A stretch of DNA of 64,000 nucleotides from Siphonodentalium dalli (lineage: Eukaryota; Mollusca; Scaphopoda; Gadilida; Siphonodentaliidae): contig CP136063.1 in NCBI GenBank assembly GCA_032622095.1, positions 26,662,987-26,726,986 of the forward strand. Direction: 5' to 3'. The notes under the pieces are model-generated. The model had not been told where the DNA came from and did no database searches. It saw nothing but the letters and a program-made list of their open reading frames with translations. Below, one piece after another: positions 33,620-46,425 of the stretch. Within the stretch, counting starts at the first letter, position 1. Every line of letters starts with the position of its first letter. The position numbers and the translations under genes are program-made.

Positions 33620-34680
33620 CTGCTGCGCAGGCTGTATCGAGTAGGCAGAGGAAAATCGTCACACGTTGGTGTTTGTTCTTGATATGTGGGCCCCATGCAG
33701 TCCTTCGGTTGTGGAAGACAGGCGTACTTCTCTGCGGATGGCTCAGGAGGCCGCGACCAATAAGGAGGAGGCATGTCCCGCAACCGACTCCATCGGAGGC
33801 TCCATGTGAATGGAGGAAGCAAGAGAATGGCGCTGTTTGTTCTTCCTTTTTCTGTGCTGTTAGTATCGTGCTGGTAATGCATGCGAAATTGTGCGCAATT
33901 GTTATCCTAAGGCCGAAGGACTGACCCATCCGAAATGACCCTCAGGGAAGGCACTCTCGGATGGGCATGGCGAACTCGGACACGCATCAAACGCTGCCAA
34001 ATCCAGGAGATGTTGCGACAGCACGTCCTCGTCTCTGAACAGCACCGTCCGTCCCTGAGATTGGGGAAAGGGGCAAGTATCCCGACCAGGTCACCTGGTT
34101 TGATGAGGCAAGAAATTCCGGAGCCTCGGAAAGGAAACTAAGTCTAAGTTCTGGCCTAGGAGCCCAAAAGAGGCCAGACACTGTACAAACAAGGCCACAC
34201 TGGTGGAGGAAAGAACACAGGTGAATAATAGGGATACATACCCACCCCAAAACCGGGAGGGACGGATGCCGGAAAAGACGTTGACGAATGGAGGACAGGT
34301 CAGAAACCGTGCGGTCAAATCCCCTGGAGTGGAAGCAGTGGCAGTTGACACATTGAACTGCGTAGGCAGGCAATGTGCCGAGGGCACCGGGGCTTGCCAG
34401 CTAAACGGACCACTGATGTGGTAGCTGTAGCAAGTGGCCGGCTGGTGCAGCGATGGTGCGAACCCGGCGGAACCGGAGGCAGGACCAAGGGCAGCTGCAC
34501 TTGGACCACAATCTGCCATTCTCTGCGGGGGCTATGGACGCCGCGACCCTGAGGGAGGAGGCATGTCCACCAACCAACTCCAGCGGAGTCTCCAAGTTAA
34601 TGGAGGATGCAAGAGAAGGTGCCACGTCAGCAGAGGTGCCACGATCATTGAACTTGATAATCGATAGTCAATACTAGATT
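33620..34680. other. GC-rich region with overlapping ORFs of unknown status
   Basis: ORFs up to 168 codons lie on both strands, none with a recognisable domain. Long ORFs are expected by chance in G+C-rich DNA, and two stretches are just divergent 117-bp units. I do not call a gene. Confidence 0.4.
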
Positions 34681-34689
34681 AGAATCGAT

Positions 34690-36309
34690 GAAGCGTATCT
34701 AATAGCAAGGACAGAGGAAGTAGTGCATAATATTCACATGTGCATAATTTGTATCAGAAACCACCGAGACTGTCCTTCCCATGACAAAAAATATAGTTTC
34801 GTTGATTAGAAGGGTGTAATTGCACCGGTAATATAATTGTAAGTTGGGGTTATCTCAAATCAAAGGTCATTGTGTGATATACCCAAGTCCACTGACAATT
34901 TCACATGCCCATAAATTAACGGAGATGGGAAATGTGCTAAATATATCTTCACATATTTTAATATTGATGGTGACCAGGTGGACAAGTGCAAATGGTGAAT
35001 ACCCGTGAATAGAAAATTGCGAGAGCAATCGTTACTGACTTGTGGGAAGGAAAGCCGGTAATTAGTAATGAGCACAATGCGTTATTAATATCTTTGCACG
35101 ATCAACGATCGTTAACCTGTCCGTTGGATATTAAACTGTAAAACAGGGTATCCATATATGTCCGGTACTTTTCGACATCCGAAATAAAGAACTCTGAGTA
35201 ATCGCAGGCGAAAATGGTCATCGAATATCGGCCGTATAAACATTTCATCGAGTATACGATTAATCGTGGCACCCCTATCTGTCGGAGGGAAAAAACATTA
35301 CGAAGTTTTCATCGTAAAAGCATTGAGCCTTATGTTCAATGTAGAGAGAAGAGGCAAGCCACACTGTGGCTATTTTATCTAGCATCCGTGAGGAAAATTA
35401 TTGTAAAATATTGTAATGTAAAATATTGTAAATTATTACTTCTAATACATTTGGATAGGATTTTGTCAGGGACCAAACTCCAAACTGGAGCTTAGTGGAG
35501 ACGAGAACACGATATTGCATCCGGTGCACTGTTAAAAAATCCCGACGAGAACCCGAATGACTCTAAAGAGCATCGGTTTTTTCTATTGAGTGTTGTTTGA
35601 TGCAAACAAAAACGATATTTGTTCGAAGTGATTCTCGTAAATAAAACAAAATTGAAATATTTGTTAATGAAAATATCCACCCACGGACTACTGTCATTAA
35701 TAAGACAGTATTGTAGAATAAAAGATTGTTGAACAATTGTAAAACTAAATTGCGAAAATTGGAAAACACGTGCGTAGTGCACGAAATTAGGCAACTGCGT
35801 GTTGTCGTTCGCAATAGTATAAAGAGAAACGTTCATGAGAAATGAACAGATAAAAAATGCGACTTATCTTGCGTCTAGAAGAATTTAAAATGAATGAGGT
35901 CTTGTCTTTCAATCGCTGTTATAGTGAAATGACTCGCATGATTGGTCCAAAGATAGAATCGCCATTAATTGGCATTTGACAAGTGCGCGTACTCGAGGTA
36001 TTGCGTACCGATTTGTTTTTTTACGACTTCTAGAATCTTGCCAGCAAGAAATATATAACCATTAGTTTCAGTGTCCAAGATATATTTGACGGAGATACAG
36101 CAATTGTGTGGGCTGCGTCTCGTGAATATGTATTGAGAAATAACGTCACACGTAATGACATTAAATCTCAAGGAAACCCGCGAAATAAAAAACAAATCAA
36201 ATTTATTGTTTTAATGTTTTAAGTTATTTCCTTCATAAAAAGAGTCTTCGTGACAAAGAACCCTCTCAATACTTTAGAATATAGAATTAACCTTTAAACT
36301 AACAAAAAC
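34690..36309. other. Intron, no exon seen
   Basis: AT-rich sequence. It contains the right-hand inverted segments of the 31-36 kb block (35883-36110) and otherwise nothing recognised. Confidence 0.4.
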
Positions 36310-36418
36310 CTGCCTGATCCTGCTGCAGGGTTAATACAGGTCCTCGTTCGTATCTTATTCCCAAGTCCACATGACGCGCTGCACGAACCAGTTGCCCACG
36401 ACGACCAATATCCATTAA
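36310..36418 (-). pseudogene. Truncated TSP1 exon (duplicate)
   Basis: Starts like its neighbours after TTCCAGCAG and reads NGYWSSWATGSCSASCGLG, NKIRTRTCINPAAGSG. Homology then stops at about 36313, so the second half of the domain (three Cys and the donor) is gone. The surrounding intron (to about 36720) is nearly identical to 37441-37700. It is a damaged tandem duplicate of the 37.4 kb exon. A GTTTTT just after the break could act as a weak donor, but would give half a domain. Confidence 0.85.
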
Positions 36419-37272
36419 CTGCTGGAACGATGCGACACTATCAATAGCTTCCATAACGTGTCAGATATGCGCACGCTTTGTGTTATTAATTATATAATTT
36501 CAATTCTTCTCATATTTAATTAAATAGCGACAAGTTCACATAGCATCCCACGAATAGGTTATAGTTCATTAATCGACATGGTTTGTTCCCCGGTACACGT
36601 AGCATCCACCGAATAGGTTATAGTTCATTAATCGACATGGTTTGATCCTCGGTACACATATCATGCCACGAATAGGTTATAGTTCATTAATCGACATGGT
36701 TTGTTCCTCGGAACCTGAACCTTACAAAGGCGAGCATTAATCAAAGTGTATAGATAATGTATCTCTTCCGGACCACAATTATAACAACATCAGTTTTATA
36801 AAACCTGTTTTTATGAACACATACATTTTGTTTATAAACCAGATTTCATGACTACAAATAACTTTTCTGCGAATAAAACACTGACAAAATTAAGATTTGA
36901 GTATTTTACTTGTCTACAAATGCATAATAAACAGATTTATTACTGATGTTGCAGAGCAAAATATCTGACATTTAGACTTGTTTGAGAGTGCATGATAACA
37001 AGAAAGAGTTATCCGACCTGTTAGACTCTGAACGTGTCAAGGCCGATCTGTCCCACACATCTTTGAAAAATCGTGAGAACATAGGGAATGGACTCAGTTT
37101 AAAATGGAATCTATGTGGTGATAACTTCAGTTCGTTGAACACATAATTTTTTTTGACGATTAGGTACATTAACAAAGAATACTTCTCAGCAGCAAACCTA
37201 CACACGGTGAGGTACATTAACAAATAATATGTGGGCGATTGTAACGTTGACAACCAACACAGTTATACATAC

Positions 37273-37440
37273 CAACGCATTCCGCTTCTCTACACAGCAG
37301 CGTTTCTTCTGTATCTCCCTTACACGCCTCACCGCCTGACCCTACTGTGGGGTTAATACAGGTCCTCGTCCGTATCTTATTCCCAATTCCGCATGACGCG
37401 CTGCACAAGCCAGTTGCCCACGACGACCAATATCCATTAA
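37273..37440 (-). CDS. TSP1 domain exon
   Basis: Acceptor TTCCAGCAG, 168 bp, donor GTATGT, phase 1-1. It encodes NGYWSSWATGLCSASCG, then IGNKIRTRTCINPTVGSGG, EACKGDTEETLLC and REAECVG. Complete six-Cys repeat with W-x-x-W, CSASCG and the KIRTR ladder. Very close to 39197-39364 and to the truncated 36.4 kb copy, so one of the newest members. Confidence 0.94.
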
Positions 37441-38049
37441 CTGCTGGAACGATGCGACACTATCAATAGCTTCCATAACGTGTCAGATATTCGCACGCTT
37501 TGTGTTATTAATTATATTATTTCAAATCTTCTTAAACTTGTTTGATAGTGTATTTAATTAAATAGCAACAAGTTCACATAGCATCCCACGAATAGGTTAT
37601 AGTTCATTAATCGACATGGTTTGTTCCTCGGTACACATAGCATGCCACGAATAGGTTTTAGTTCATTAATCGACATGGTTTGTTCCTCGGAACCTGAACC
37701 TTACAAAGGCGAGCATTAATCAAAGTGTATAGATAATGTATCTCTTCCGGACCACAATTATAACATCAGTTTTATAAAACCTGTTTTTATGAACACATAT
37801 ATTTTGTTTATAATACCAGATTTCATGACTACAAATAACTTTTCTGCGAATAAAACACTGACAAACTTAAGATTTGAGTATTTTACTTGTCTACAAATGC
37901 ATAATATAGAGGCTTATTTCAGATGTTGCAGAGCAAAATATCTGACATATAGACTTGGTGAGAGTGATAACAAGAAATAGTTCTCCCGCCTGTTACACTC
38001 TGAATGTTTTATGGCCGATCTCTCCCATAAAGTTGTATCTGTATAGTAC

Positions 38050-38140
38050 CATAAACATCTAAATAAAAGAATATTAATTCACAGAATTGTTGCCGGACAG
38101 GGATATTCGATTCAGATTTATACCCCTGACACTACGATAT
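38050..38140 (-). mobile_element. Fragment of the TTAA MITE family
   Basis: AATATTAATTCACAGAATTG, TTGCCGGACAGGGATATTCG and ATTTATACCCC resemble the right subterminal part of the MITEs at 16640-16700 and 21440-21500. The ends are lost. Confidence 0.5.
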
Positions 38141-38457
38141 AATATTGTTGAAAGTAATGAGTGTGTCTCGGACAAGGGGCGGTGAGAAACACAATTATTT
38201 CCTCTCTTTAAACAAACCAGTTTCCAATCTCATCTCCCTCATTTTGTGAATCATTTAAAACTTTGTGTCAAGCTTCAATTTTACATCTCGTATTGGTTGG
38301 AATAATAACTCGAATTTTGAAATGTGGTAATTTTATATAGTAATTAATAGTTCAATGTTATGTTATTGTATTGAGCTGTTTATTTCGAACATAATAGGTA
38401 TACATACATCCAATTGGCCATTCAGGGAAGTAATGGCTATATTAGCTCTTACAGTAC

Positions 38458-38617
38458 CTGCAGAGTCGATTTCTTCACACAACGCCGTCTCCTCGTCGGC
38501 AACATTGCACGTCAGATCCTTCTGAGGAACTTTTACATTTCCTGGTCATTATCGTAAACCCTTTACCACAGGACACACTGCATGAGCCAACGGTCCACGG
38601 CGACCAATTCCCTTTGA
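38458..38617 (-). pseudogene. Frameshifted TSP1 exon
   Basis: Acceptor CCGACAG and donor GTACTG are kept. The first part reads KGNWSPWTVGSCSVSCG, then KGFTIMTRKCKSSSEGS. The second part continues only in the +1 frame (TCNVADEETALCEEIDSA). Length is 160 bp rather than a multiple of three, so inclusion brings an in-frame TGA. The last Cys is also absent. It is more diverged than the other copies, so either an older dead exon, an allele-specific lesion or an assembly error. Confidence 0.8.
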
Positions 38618-38999
38618 CTGTCGGAATGAAAATTGTGCAATTTATTAGCTGATGCTATAGGGACAACAGTTTTCTTATTTTCTAACTTGACGATGAGGTA
38701 CATTAACAAAAATATACTGCTCAGCAGCAAACCTACATGCTGATGAGGTACATTATAGGCACTCAATCCGATTAAGCACGCCTCAATTACTATTTATTGG
38801 CTTGGGGGGGGTAAAAAATTTGATTCCAATCGAGGAACCAACCCGTCAAAGTTCAGAGTGATCAGATGTCGATTTTTTAAATCTATTATTTTTCATTACC
38901 TGGAATATTTAGTGACCCAGTAAAAGTCGATGAGAAGACTCTCTCGGACCAAATAACGGATGAAGATTGATAACTCTAAAGTGGCTTTTTTGTGTCAGA

Positions 39000-39110
39000 T
39001 ATTTGACAAATCGCAAAAAAATCGTCTTTAAGTTCATTTTTACTACAGTGGATTGTGGTGAGCATTATTTTTGTGCAATTAATCGATTCTGATAACTGAA
39101 GCGGCATTTC
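39000..39110 (-). repeat. Dispersed TCAGTTATCAGAATCGATTA repeat
   Basis: In reverse it reads GCCGCTTCAGTTATCAGAAT then CGATTAATTGC. The same block is at about 43600-43640 and 44886-44930 on the plus strand. A 3-member dispersed family of unknown type. Confidence 0.5.
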
Positions 39111-39196
39111 AAAAAAAATGTTGTTGTTGGTCTCTCATGATATGGGGACCATATGTGGGCGATTGTAACGTTGACAACCAATATAGTTATACATAC

Positions 39197-39364
39197 CAAC
39201 GCATTCCGCTTCTCTGCACAGCATCGTTTCGTCTGTGTCTCCCTTACACGCCTCACCGCCTGGTCCTGCTGTGGGGTTAATACAGTTCCTCGTTCGTATC
39301 TTATTCCCAATGCCACATGACGCGCTGCACGAGCCAGTTACCCACGACGACCAATATCCATCAA
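39197..39364 (-). CDS. TSP1 domain exon
   Basis: Acceptor TTCCAGCAG, 168 bp, donor GTATGT, phase 1-1. It encodes DGYWSSWVTGSCSASCG, then IGNKIRTRNCINPTAGPGG, EACKGDTDETMLC and REAECVG. Six Cys, W-x-x-W and CSASCG are present. Intact, and nearly identical to the 37.4 kb exon including about 50 bp of intron after the donor and 180 bp before the acceptor. Confidence 0.94.
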
Positions 39365-39559
39365 CTGCTGGAACGATGCGACACTATTAATAGCTTCCAT
39401 AACGTATCAGATATGCGCACGCTTTGTGTTATTAATTATATAATTTCAATTCTTCTCATATTTAATTAAATAGCGACAAGTTCACATAGCATCCCACGAA
39501 TAGGTTATAGTTCATTAATCGACATGGTTTGTTCCCCGGTACACATAGCATCTTAAAAT

Positions 39560-42500
39560 TGTTTGATAGTGTATGATAACAAGACATGATAACATTTATT
39601 TATAAGTATTTCAATTATCATTTCACCCAACCTTGGGTGTTTATCTCACAGTTGTTTCTGAAATGATCTGTGTGTCGACTGAGAACACATGGAGGATTTG
39701 TGTAAATGTTAGCCCAAACTACATTTCGAAGTAACGACGGCTTTGTTGTTTATTTCGAGGAATAATACAGCATCAGATGAATTCAGCCCAAATATATTGC
39801 CAGGTGTCGAGGGTCTAACTCTATACTGAGCAATAAAAAAGTAATATAATAAATACCGAGTATATTTAATTTAACGCCAATGGGTTGTTTATGTGCGTTT
39901 AAGAGTGTATTTATGCCTAAAGAAAAGTGACATAACGATCTTAAATGGGTACTGTACGCCAATTTCAATAAATTCCCGGTAACAATTGCGATCTAATATC
40001 AATATTATATTTTAAAATAACGTATTTGAGTCGACGATGTCTACTGAAAACGTTCCGGTTTACAGGCTATCATAAAAGTAAAATTGAATTATTTAATATA
40101 AATGAATTTATGACTGGAGTCATAAAATGGCGAATTATGCCATTACGAGTTACCGTTCTTGAAATCTCACATGTTGGGTGTCTTTTAACGACGGCCGTTT
40201 ACGACGAACATTATTGAGTTGCGAACAAAACATGTTAGATGCAAAAGGAAGTCCCGCTATAATAAATTTGGAAAAAAAGAGAAGAAACAAGATTCATAAA
40301 GCGTCAAGACGGTCAAGTATTTTTATAGGGGTGAGATTGTTCGATGAAAGAGATTGCAGGCATCAATTGAACTTCCGGTTCATCCTGCAACCTGCGTCTT
40401 CTCCGGTGAAGGTCAAAAACATGGCGCGTAGTTTGAAATCGTAATATTTTTATTTCCAAGATCAATATTTTCGTCGCTAAATTAGGTTTATACGAAACTC
40501 ATATAACACGAACACAATCTAACTTGAAAGTTAGATCAATGGGAGTAAATAAAAAAATTGCCTATCTCTGTGTACAGTACCCCTTTAAAATGAATTGGCC
40601 GGTATATTTTATTAGTTATCAGGGTTACCAGGGTCGTAGTTGCATAAATTACAATATATCTTATTTTTATGCTAAGATAATTGCGTGGTTATTTGTTATG
40701 GCTTGATCGGTATTGAGGTTAACACAAATCCCATATTTGGAAATTCCAAATATGGAAATTGACTTGCGCATGCGCAAAACAGATACAATGGTCTTACTAA
40801 AAACGAAGCAATAAACGATTGATAACAATAAAGACCGATGCAGTTAAATAACGACATTGCATGGCGGTGTATTGTGTTTTTAAGAGTGTGTTGATGTCTA
40901 AATGGATGTGATTAACTATTAAAAATTATTTCGCCTACATATTTCGATTATCAGGTCCGCAGTTCGATCATGAAACAATATTTCTGACATTTATGTTAAG
41001 ATTATTGCTTGGTATTTGTTTCCCACCAGATAGCAGCTCTCGGTAATATTGATGGAATTTCGAACAGAGACATTTTCGACCCACCTTCTCTCCAGATATT
41101 GATCGCCTTGAGAAGCGAAGTAATATTGTCCAGTTCCATGTCTAAAATTCTAAATACGCGTCTTATTCTCACTTATACCATTTTACATCAGTTTTATTCT
41201 ATTTGTTGTTGAGTATCTCATTACTTTGATCAAATTTGCGCTTGTGTTATTCTCACAAAAGGTAAATTTGATGCGTGTTTACATTTCACAATTTCGTATG
41301 CCGTGTACACGACAGTACAGTAGGCCTAACACTAACAGTCTGCGACGGAATTCGACATGTCCGAGCCATTGATTCCTTAATTACGAGACTAATTAATCGA
41401 ATGCGGTCAAATTTTTGCATATAACATGACTCATGTGTTATTCTGCACCATTCTGACGAGTGCCGACTTTCATTTCGGATTATTTTCGTTTTTATCGAAA
41501 TATAACCGTTCTCTATGGAGATTCCCATGTAAATGTTTCAACCAAAAAAAAATTAATTGTTTTGTCAATTTCAAGCTAGTTTATAGCATGGTGAGGGCAT
41601 AATTTGGCCTATCGAGTGATGGTAGACGTTCCTGGAGTGTGCACAACAAATTTTGTCTCAACGAAGCAGGCTAAAATAAAGAAATTGTCAATTTTACTTT
41701 GCGTGTGAAGAAAATATTCATTTAAACTTCCAAAATTGGTTGAAATATGCTGAACAACATTCAGTTGAATGGTGACATCATTTATAGTCACCGACTAACT
41801 TCCATGATGAATCAAATTTGTTTTTATTGGTGACAATTATGTCGCGAGAGATAAAAATGTTAATTTTCTGAAGAAAATGTTAAATTTTAGCTGATTTTAA
41901 TTAATTTACTGATTAATATTTGTTCTGAAGGGTATCGTGTGGGCCAAGATTCTGGCCTGCGCCTTAGGTGGCGGAGTACTGCTCAAATTTCAATTTATAT
42001 TGACAAAATTGTCGCGAATAATTTGTCGGTCGATTAACATTTTTTCACATTTGCTTATTATCAATTCAGAAGGGTATCGGGTGGGGGCAAAAATTCTGGC
42101 CTGTGCCTTGAGGGGAGGGGGGTGGGGGGGGGGGGTGGAGTACTATCCAAATTTCAATTATCGACAAAATATCTATAATCACCAACTAACTTCCACAATG
42201 AAATAGATATGTTTTTATTGGTGACAATTATGTCGCAAAAGATTACTATATAGTCCCATCAATTACTATAGGATTCTGGCACCATCTCTAGAGATAATTC
42301 AGATCGAGACCCCCCCCCCCCATTTTATAGCTTTGGTGCAACAGTACAGTACTACAGTTGTGATGCATTAATGGTCAACATTGGTCGTTATCGCTCTGCT
42401 AATTAATATTATTCCATCGGTATGAACTCCTAATTCCCCATATAGCTGACCCTACCCCCACCAAATTATCGGTACTTAGGCTTGAACATACCTAGTTATG

Positions 42501-42700
42501 TTGCCTACGGTACACACCAGACATCGCGAAATGTAAACGCGCTTCAAGTTTCCATTTTCTGAGAAAAACACAGGTGAAAACACGGCTACATAGGAAATGT
42601 TTGCACAGAAAAATATGTGAACTCGTATCTGTGAGTTGAACTTGTTCAAAAACAAAGAAAGAAAGATCCCAAATCAAGTCCCTGTCCAAATACCCAAATA
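39560..42700. other. Intron, no exon recognised
   Basis: AT-rich sequence. A local duplication lies at 41930-42010 versus 42065-42175 (GGGTATCGTGTGGGCCAAGA, ATTCTGGCCTGCGCCTTAG), with G-runs and C-runs nearby (42120-42140, 42310-42321). A short inverted repeat AAATTCCAAATATGGAAATT is near 40740. No gene is seen. Confidence 0.45.
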
Positions 42701-42704
42701 CACT

Positions 42705-42920
42705 GATGTGAGGTTTAATGATAACTCCATATATCTACATAACCAATACAAGGATGTGAGGTTCAATGATACTCCATCTACATAACCAATATAAGGATGT
42801 GAGGTTTAATGATAACTCCATCTACATAACCAATATAAGGATGTGAGGTTTAATGATAACTCCATCTACATAACCGATATAAGTATGTGAGGTTTAATGA
42901 TAACCCCATTCAAATAACTA
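42705..42920. repeat. 44-bp tandem repeat, about 4.5 copies
   Basis: The unit is AATATAAGGATGTGAGGTTT plus AATGATAACTCCATCTACATAACC, intronic. Confidence 0.9.
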
Positions 42921-42929
42921 ATAAATATG

Positions 42930-45900
42930 AGTGAAAATAAAACAAGTCAACTAGCTAACATTGAAATTCCCTGCAATTTGAATATATACACGATTTTTGT
43001 TGTGCCCCCCCCCCCCCCCAAATGTTCTGTCTCCTTGTATGCATGTCTATCCGTCTAAATTGCTAGAAATGAACTTCCCTGCAATTGGTATATATAAACG
43101 ATTTTTTGTGATCCCAACTGTCCTGTATGTATGTCTGACACACTTTATGCAACTTTAGGCATATTTTGGGAAAAATCCATGATGGCATCCAATATGGTCG
43201 TGTGTGGGAAAGAACGGGAGCGACGATTATTTTAGGCCACAGATGTCATGTTTGTCTGGTATTTATGTATGTCTATTTCTGACATACTTCATGCTATTTT
43301 TTGCACATTTTGGACACATTTTTGCCAATTTGGTGGGAGGGACGGAACGGGGGCGACACCTTCGACGCCGACTGTATTTTACATATGACTGTCACAGGGT
43401 GTCGTTGGTCTTTGGAACTTTGAAGCTCAAATATTGCGTGTTGGCCTTTGCACGATGCATACATGTAATACATACATGTGCGATGCCACACAGGCACACA
43501 CATGTTATTGCTGCAACACGGATGCGAAAAGGTTAAAGGTGCTCAATCTGATTCGATAGTGGCCCCCATATAATCGGATTAAAAAAAGATTTTTACAAAT
43601 GCCACTTCAGTTATCAATTGATTAATTGCTAAAAAATATTCGTAAGGACTGTCGACTATAGTACAAAATTGCCTTATTATCCACATAAAGCCTCTTCATT
43701 TTAGTTATCCATTTTCATTCGCAATTTGGTCCGATATCAGAAACTTGTACACTAGGGGAGGCCAAATTCATGTTTGATAACCAATTACTCGTAAAAGCTT
43801 CAGCATAAATCAGATTTCCATTACACTTCAGTTTAATAGCATTGCACTTTAGCATAATTCAAAATTCCATATTTCAAAACTCCACTGGAGCTGAAATAGA
43901 ACAGCCAATTACTGATACTAGTAACTTTTAATATATATCTACCTTAGATGATACAATTATATGTAAGGTAGTAAGTCTATGAAAACCTATTACGTTTAAG
44001 CATAATAGCACTACACTTAAGCGTAATAGAGTTGTGAGTGAGTTATTATGCTTAAGTGTAAGTGTATTACGCTTAAGTGTGATTAACTATTAAAATTTAA
44101 TTTGTCCTCCCATAGTCGACTGCTTATTCGGACACTAATAATTCTCAATTGTGACAAACAACAGATTATTAAATTCAATCTGATACTTAAGATCGGTTAT
44201 TTGGCTCGAATTAAATAGTGTTGCCCACCAAATAAATATAAATTGAGGGCCGTTTAATCCAATTATTTTAAAGCACTATCGAATATAAAATCTGAAATTT
44301 TTCACACAAAAATTATATACATGTATATATATAAATGATAAACAACTTTTAAGTTACAATGTGCATACTGTATTTGCTAAACAAGCTAGATAAACCATGA
44401 TAATTGGTACTTTTCACACCCAAAACTACCAACCTATCCCAATTTTTACACTTTAACTCAATCTGTCTTTAGATTCAATATAAATATTTGACATTTCCAC
44501 AATGACATATTTCATCGATATATAACAACCAGACCAGATGACGGGCAGATAAAACACAGATTATCTCGGTTACACCAATCTGTCAACTCAGCCAAGTGAC
44601 CACTCCTCTGATTTGATTAGTAAGCGAGAAAGCATACATGTACATATCCACTACAAGTTATGTCTTTACAACAATATCATTTACAATAGTGTCCATGGCC
44701 CTCTGACTGGGCAAACGTTTTTCATTCATTGTCGACACATTTGAAAATCAACATTCCACTTTGCTCCGATATTCGAACGATCCACAAAATACAACTCGGC
44801 CCAAATGCCTCTTCGTATCTATTCATATAGGTCCTGAATTCCATTCAATTTTCATTTAAAGATACCGATTCCAACAACATTTATAGAATCCCCTTCAGTT
44901 ATCAGAATCGATTAATTGTCGAAAAATAAAACTAACCGCTATCAAATATAGTATAATTGTATAGTGCCAATTGTATACCCTTCTTTGATGCTTCCATATT
45001 GCAACTGCTGAATTTTTTATAAAAATTATAGAAAAAATAGCCCCTCCCGCCGACAGTCATCTATGATTTTGTTTTCCTATCATCGGTCCGTAATCGATCC
45101 ATCGATATACCGTTTAAGTAACCCATGTTCACGTCGTACGTGATCACGGCAAATACCTGCTGATCAGTTATTGATGAACTACACAATTCACATGTCAACA
45201 CACGACATGGCGGCTGTATTAGCAGCTAACGAGAACATTCATGGCCACCAAGGTGATCCTAGTCCTTTCAGTCAATACGGTAGAAATTAAACGATTTGTT
45301 ACGTCTAATTACCGGTACTTAATTACACTCAGTTGTTATGTCGCTAATGTGTCAAACGCCAATCAAAATTGCAGGACAATTTTAACAGAGCTGAATTATT
45401 GTATGCTAAATAGTTTATGGGTGACCTGATGCATGCATCTTAGTTTTCTTGTATCTAATTAATGCTTTTCATTGCTTATTGATACGTATTATGTGTCTTC
45501 ACTGTGTGTCGCGGAGTTGGTATTGGATGTCTGACGTGTCAATATGAACTATTTACATAGCGCGTCTGCGTTACACTTAATCGTGTTCGTTGATTGGTTA
45601 ACTGCCTAATTAGTTCACCAGTTTCACGCATAGATGTGAATGGAGCAGAATGCATTCACGGCATTACTATACCAAACTTGATAATGCATACACAGCAATA
45701 ATTAGTACATGTTCATGTATAACTGGCGAATCTTCTATATTCAGCAGCCGTATATATTTCCAGATAGTATGCAGATAATCAATCACGTAAAATTCGTGAA
45801 TGAAATAGTCCTGAAAATTATGGTGCCTATTTATAGAACAGGTTAATGTCCCAACAAAGCGGAAATGGCCGAGTTGTTGAGAATGTAATAGCGGTTTGCT

Positions 45901-46140
45901 TGTTTCTTAATTGTGCTGCAACGCTGTGAATATATGTCATAACGTGTCAGATACATGTATGCTTTGTGCATTATTAACTAAACTGTTTGAATTTTCTGAT
46001 ATCTCATTTAATAAAATACAAGTGAATGCAGCGCAAAGAGTATCCACAGCAAATGTGGCTTTTGCTGATATTTATCAATGTTTTGATGTGGAAAATGTAC
46101 GTATATAGTAATAAGTTCGCGATGGTCGCTCATATCATAT
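42930..46140. other. Intron, no exon recognised
   Basis: AT-rich. Includes a C-run near 43007 and AAGCGTAATAG/CTTAAGTGTAAT inverted motifs at 43990-44090. The 43.6 and 44.9 kb members of the TCAGTTATC repeat are here. No coding exon is seen. Confidence 0.4.
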
Positions 46141-46239
46141 GTCTCTAATATACACATGTACCTCCAGGAACGATAACTATTATCGATAGCTCTATACTAT
46201 ACGAATGACTGTATCCACAGGAATGATAACTCTGTTCGA

Positions 46240-46425
46240 GAACACATCGGTGAATAATCCAGAAACGATAACTGTATACCATTCCATGTACCTCCACAAA
46301 CGACAAATCTATCCGATAACTATATACCATTCCATGTACCTCCACAAACGATAAATATACCCGATAACTATATACCATTCCATATACCTCCACAAACGAT
46401 ACATATGTCCAATAATTATGCACTG
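46240..46425. repeat. 48-bp tandem repeat, about 3.5 copies
   Basis: The unit is CCATTCCATGTACCTCCACA plus AACGAYAAATMTAYCCGATAACTATATA, repeated at 46278, 46326 and 46374. The 48-bp period keeps a minus-strand frame open (LSFVEVHGMVYSYRI) without any sign of real translation. Confidence 0.88.

Larger units (their letters stand above)
31190..36120. other. GC-rich block bracketed by inverted segments
   Basis: 31193-31247 (TTTCACTATAACAGCGATTG, then GACAAGACCTCATTCATTTTA) is the reverse complement of 35883-35930. A second pair, TTGGACACTGAAACTAATGG (31392) and 36058-36077, is also inverted, but the two pairs are not in the order a simple long inverted repeat needs. Also, 31318-31401 is a hairpin by itself. 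Between them lies DNA clearly richer in G+C than its surroundings (33.1-34.65 kb) with a 117-bp minisatellite. This could be a large foreign or composite element in the intron. No transposase or known gene was recognised. Confidence 0.45.
36310..38020. repeat. Tandem duplication of about 1 kb carrying a TSP1 exon
   Basis: 36310-37050 and about 37330-38020 match in order: exon, CGTGTCAGATATKCGCACGC, AATAGGTTATAGTTCATTAA units (3 versus 2 copies of about 60 bp), TTCATGACTACAAATAACTT, ATCTGACATTTAGACTTG and CCGACCTGTTAGACTCTGAA. A shorter part (39140-39545) forms a third copy. Similarity is high, so the expansion is recent. Confidence 0.88.

Noticed and set aside
45867-45945. tRNA-like start (ATGGCCGAGTTGTTGA, A-box like)
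   Set aside because: No B-box (GGTTCGA-type T arm) and no cloverleaf could be folded at the right distance.
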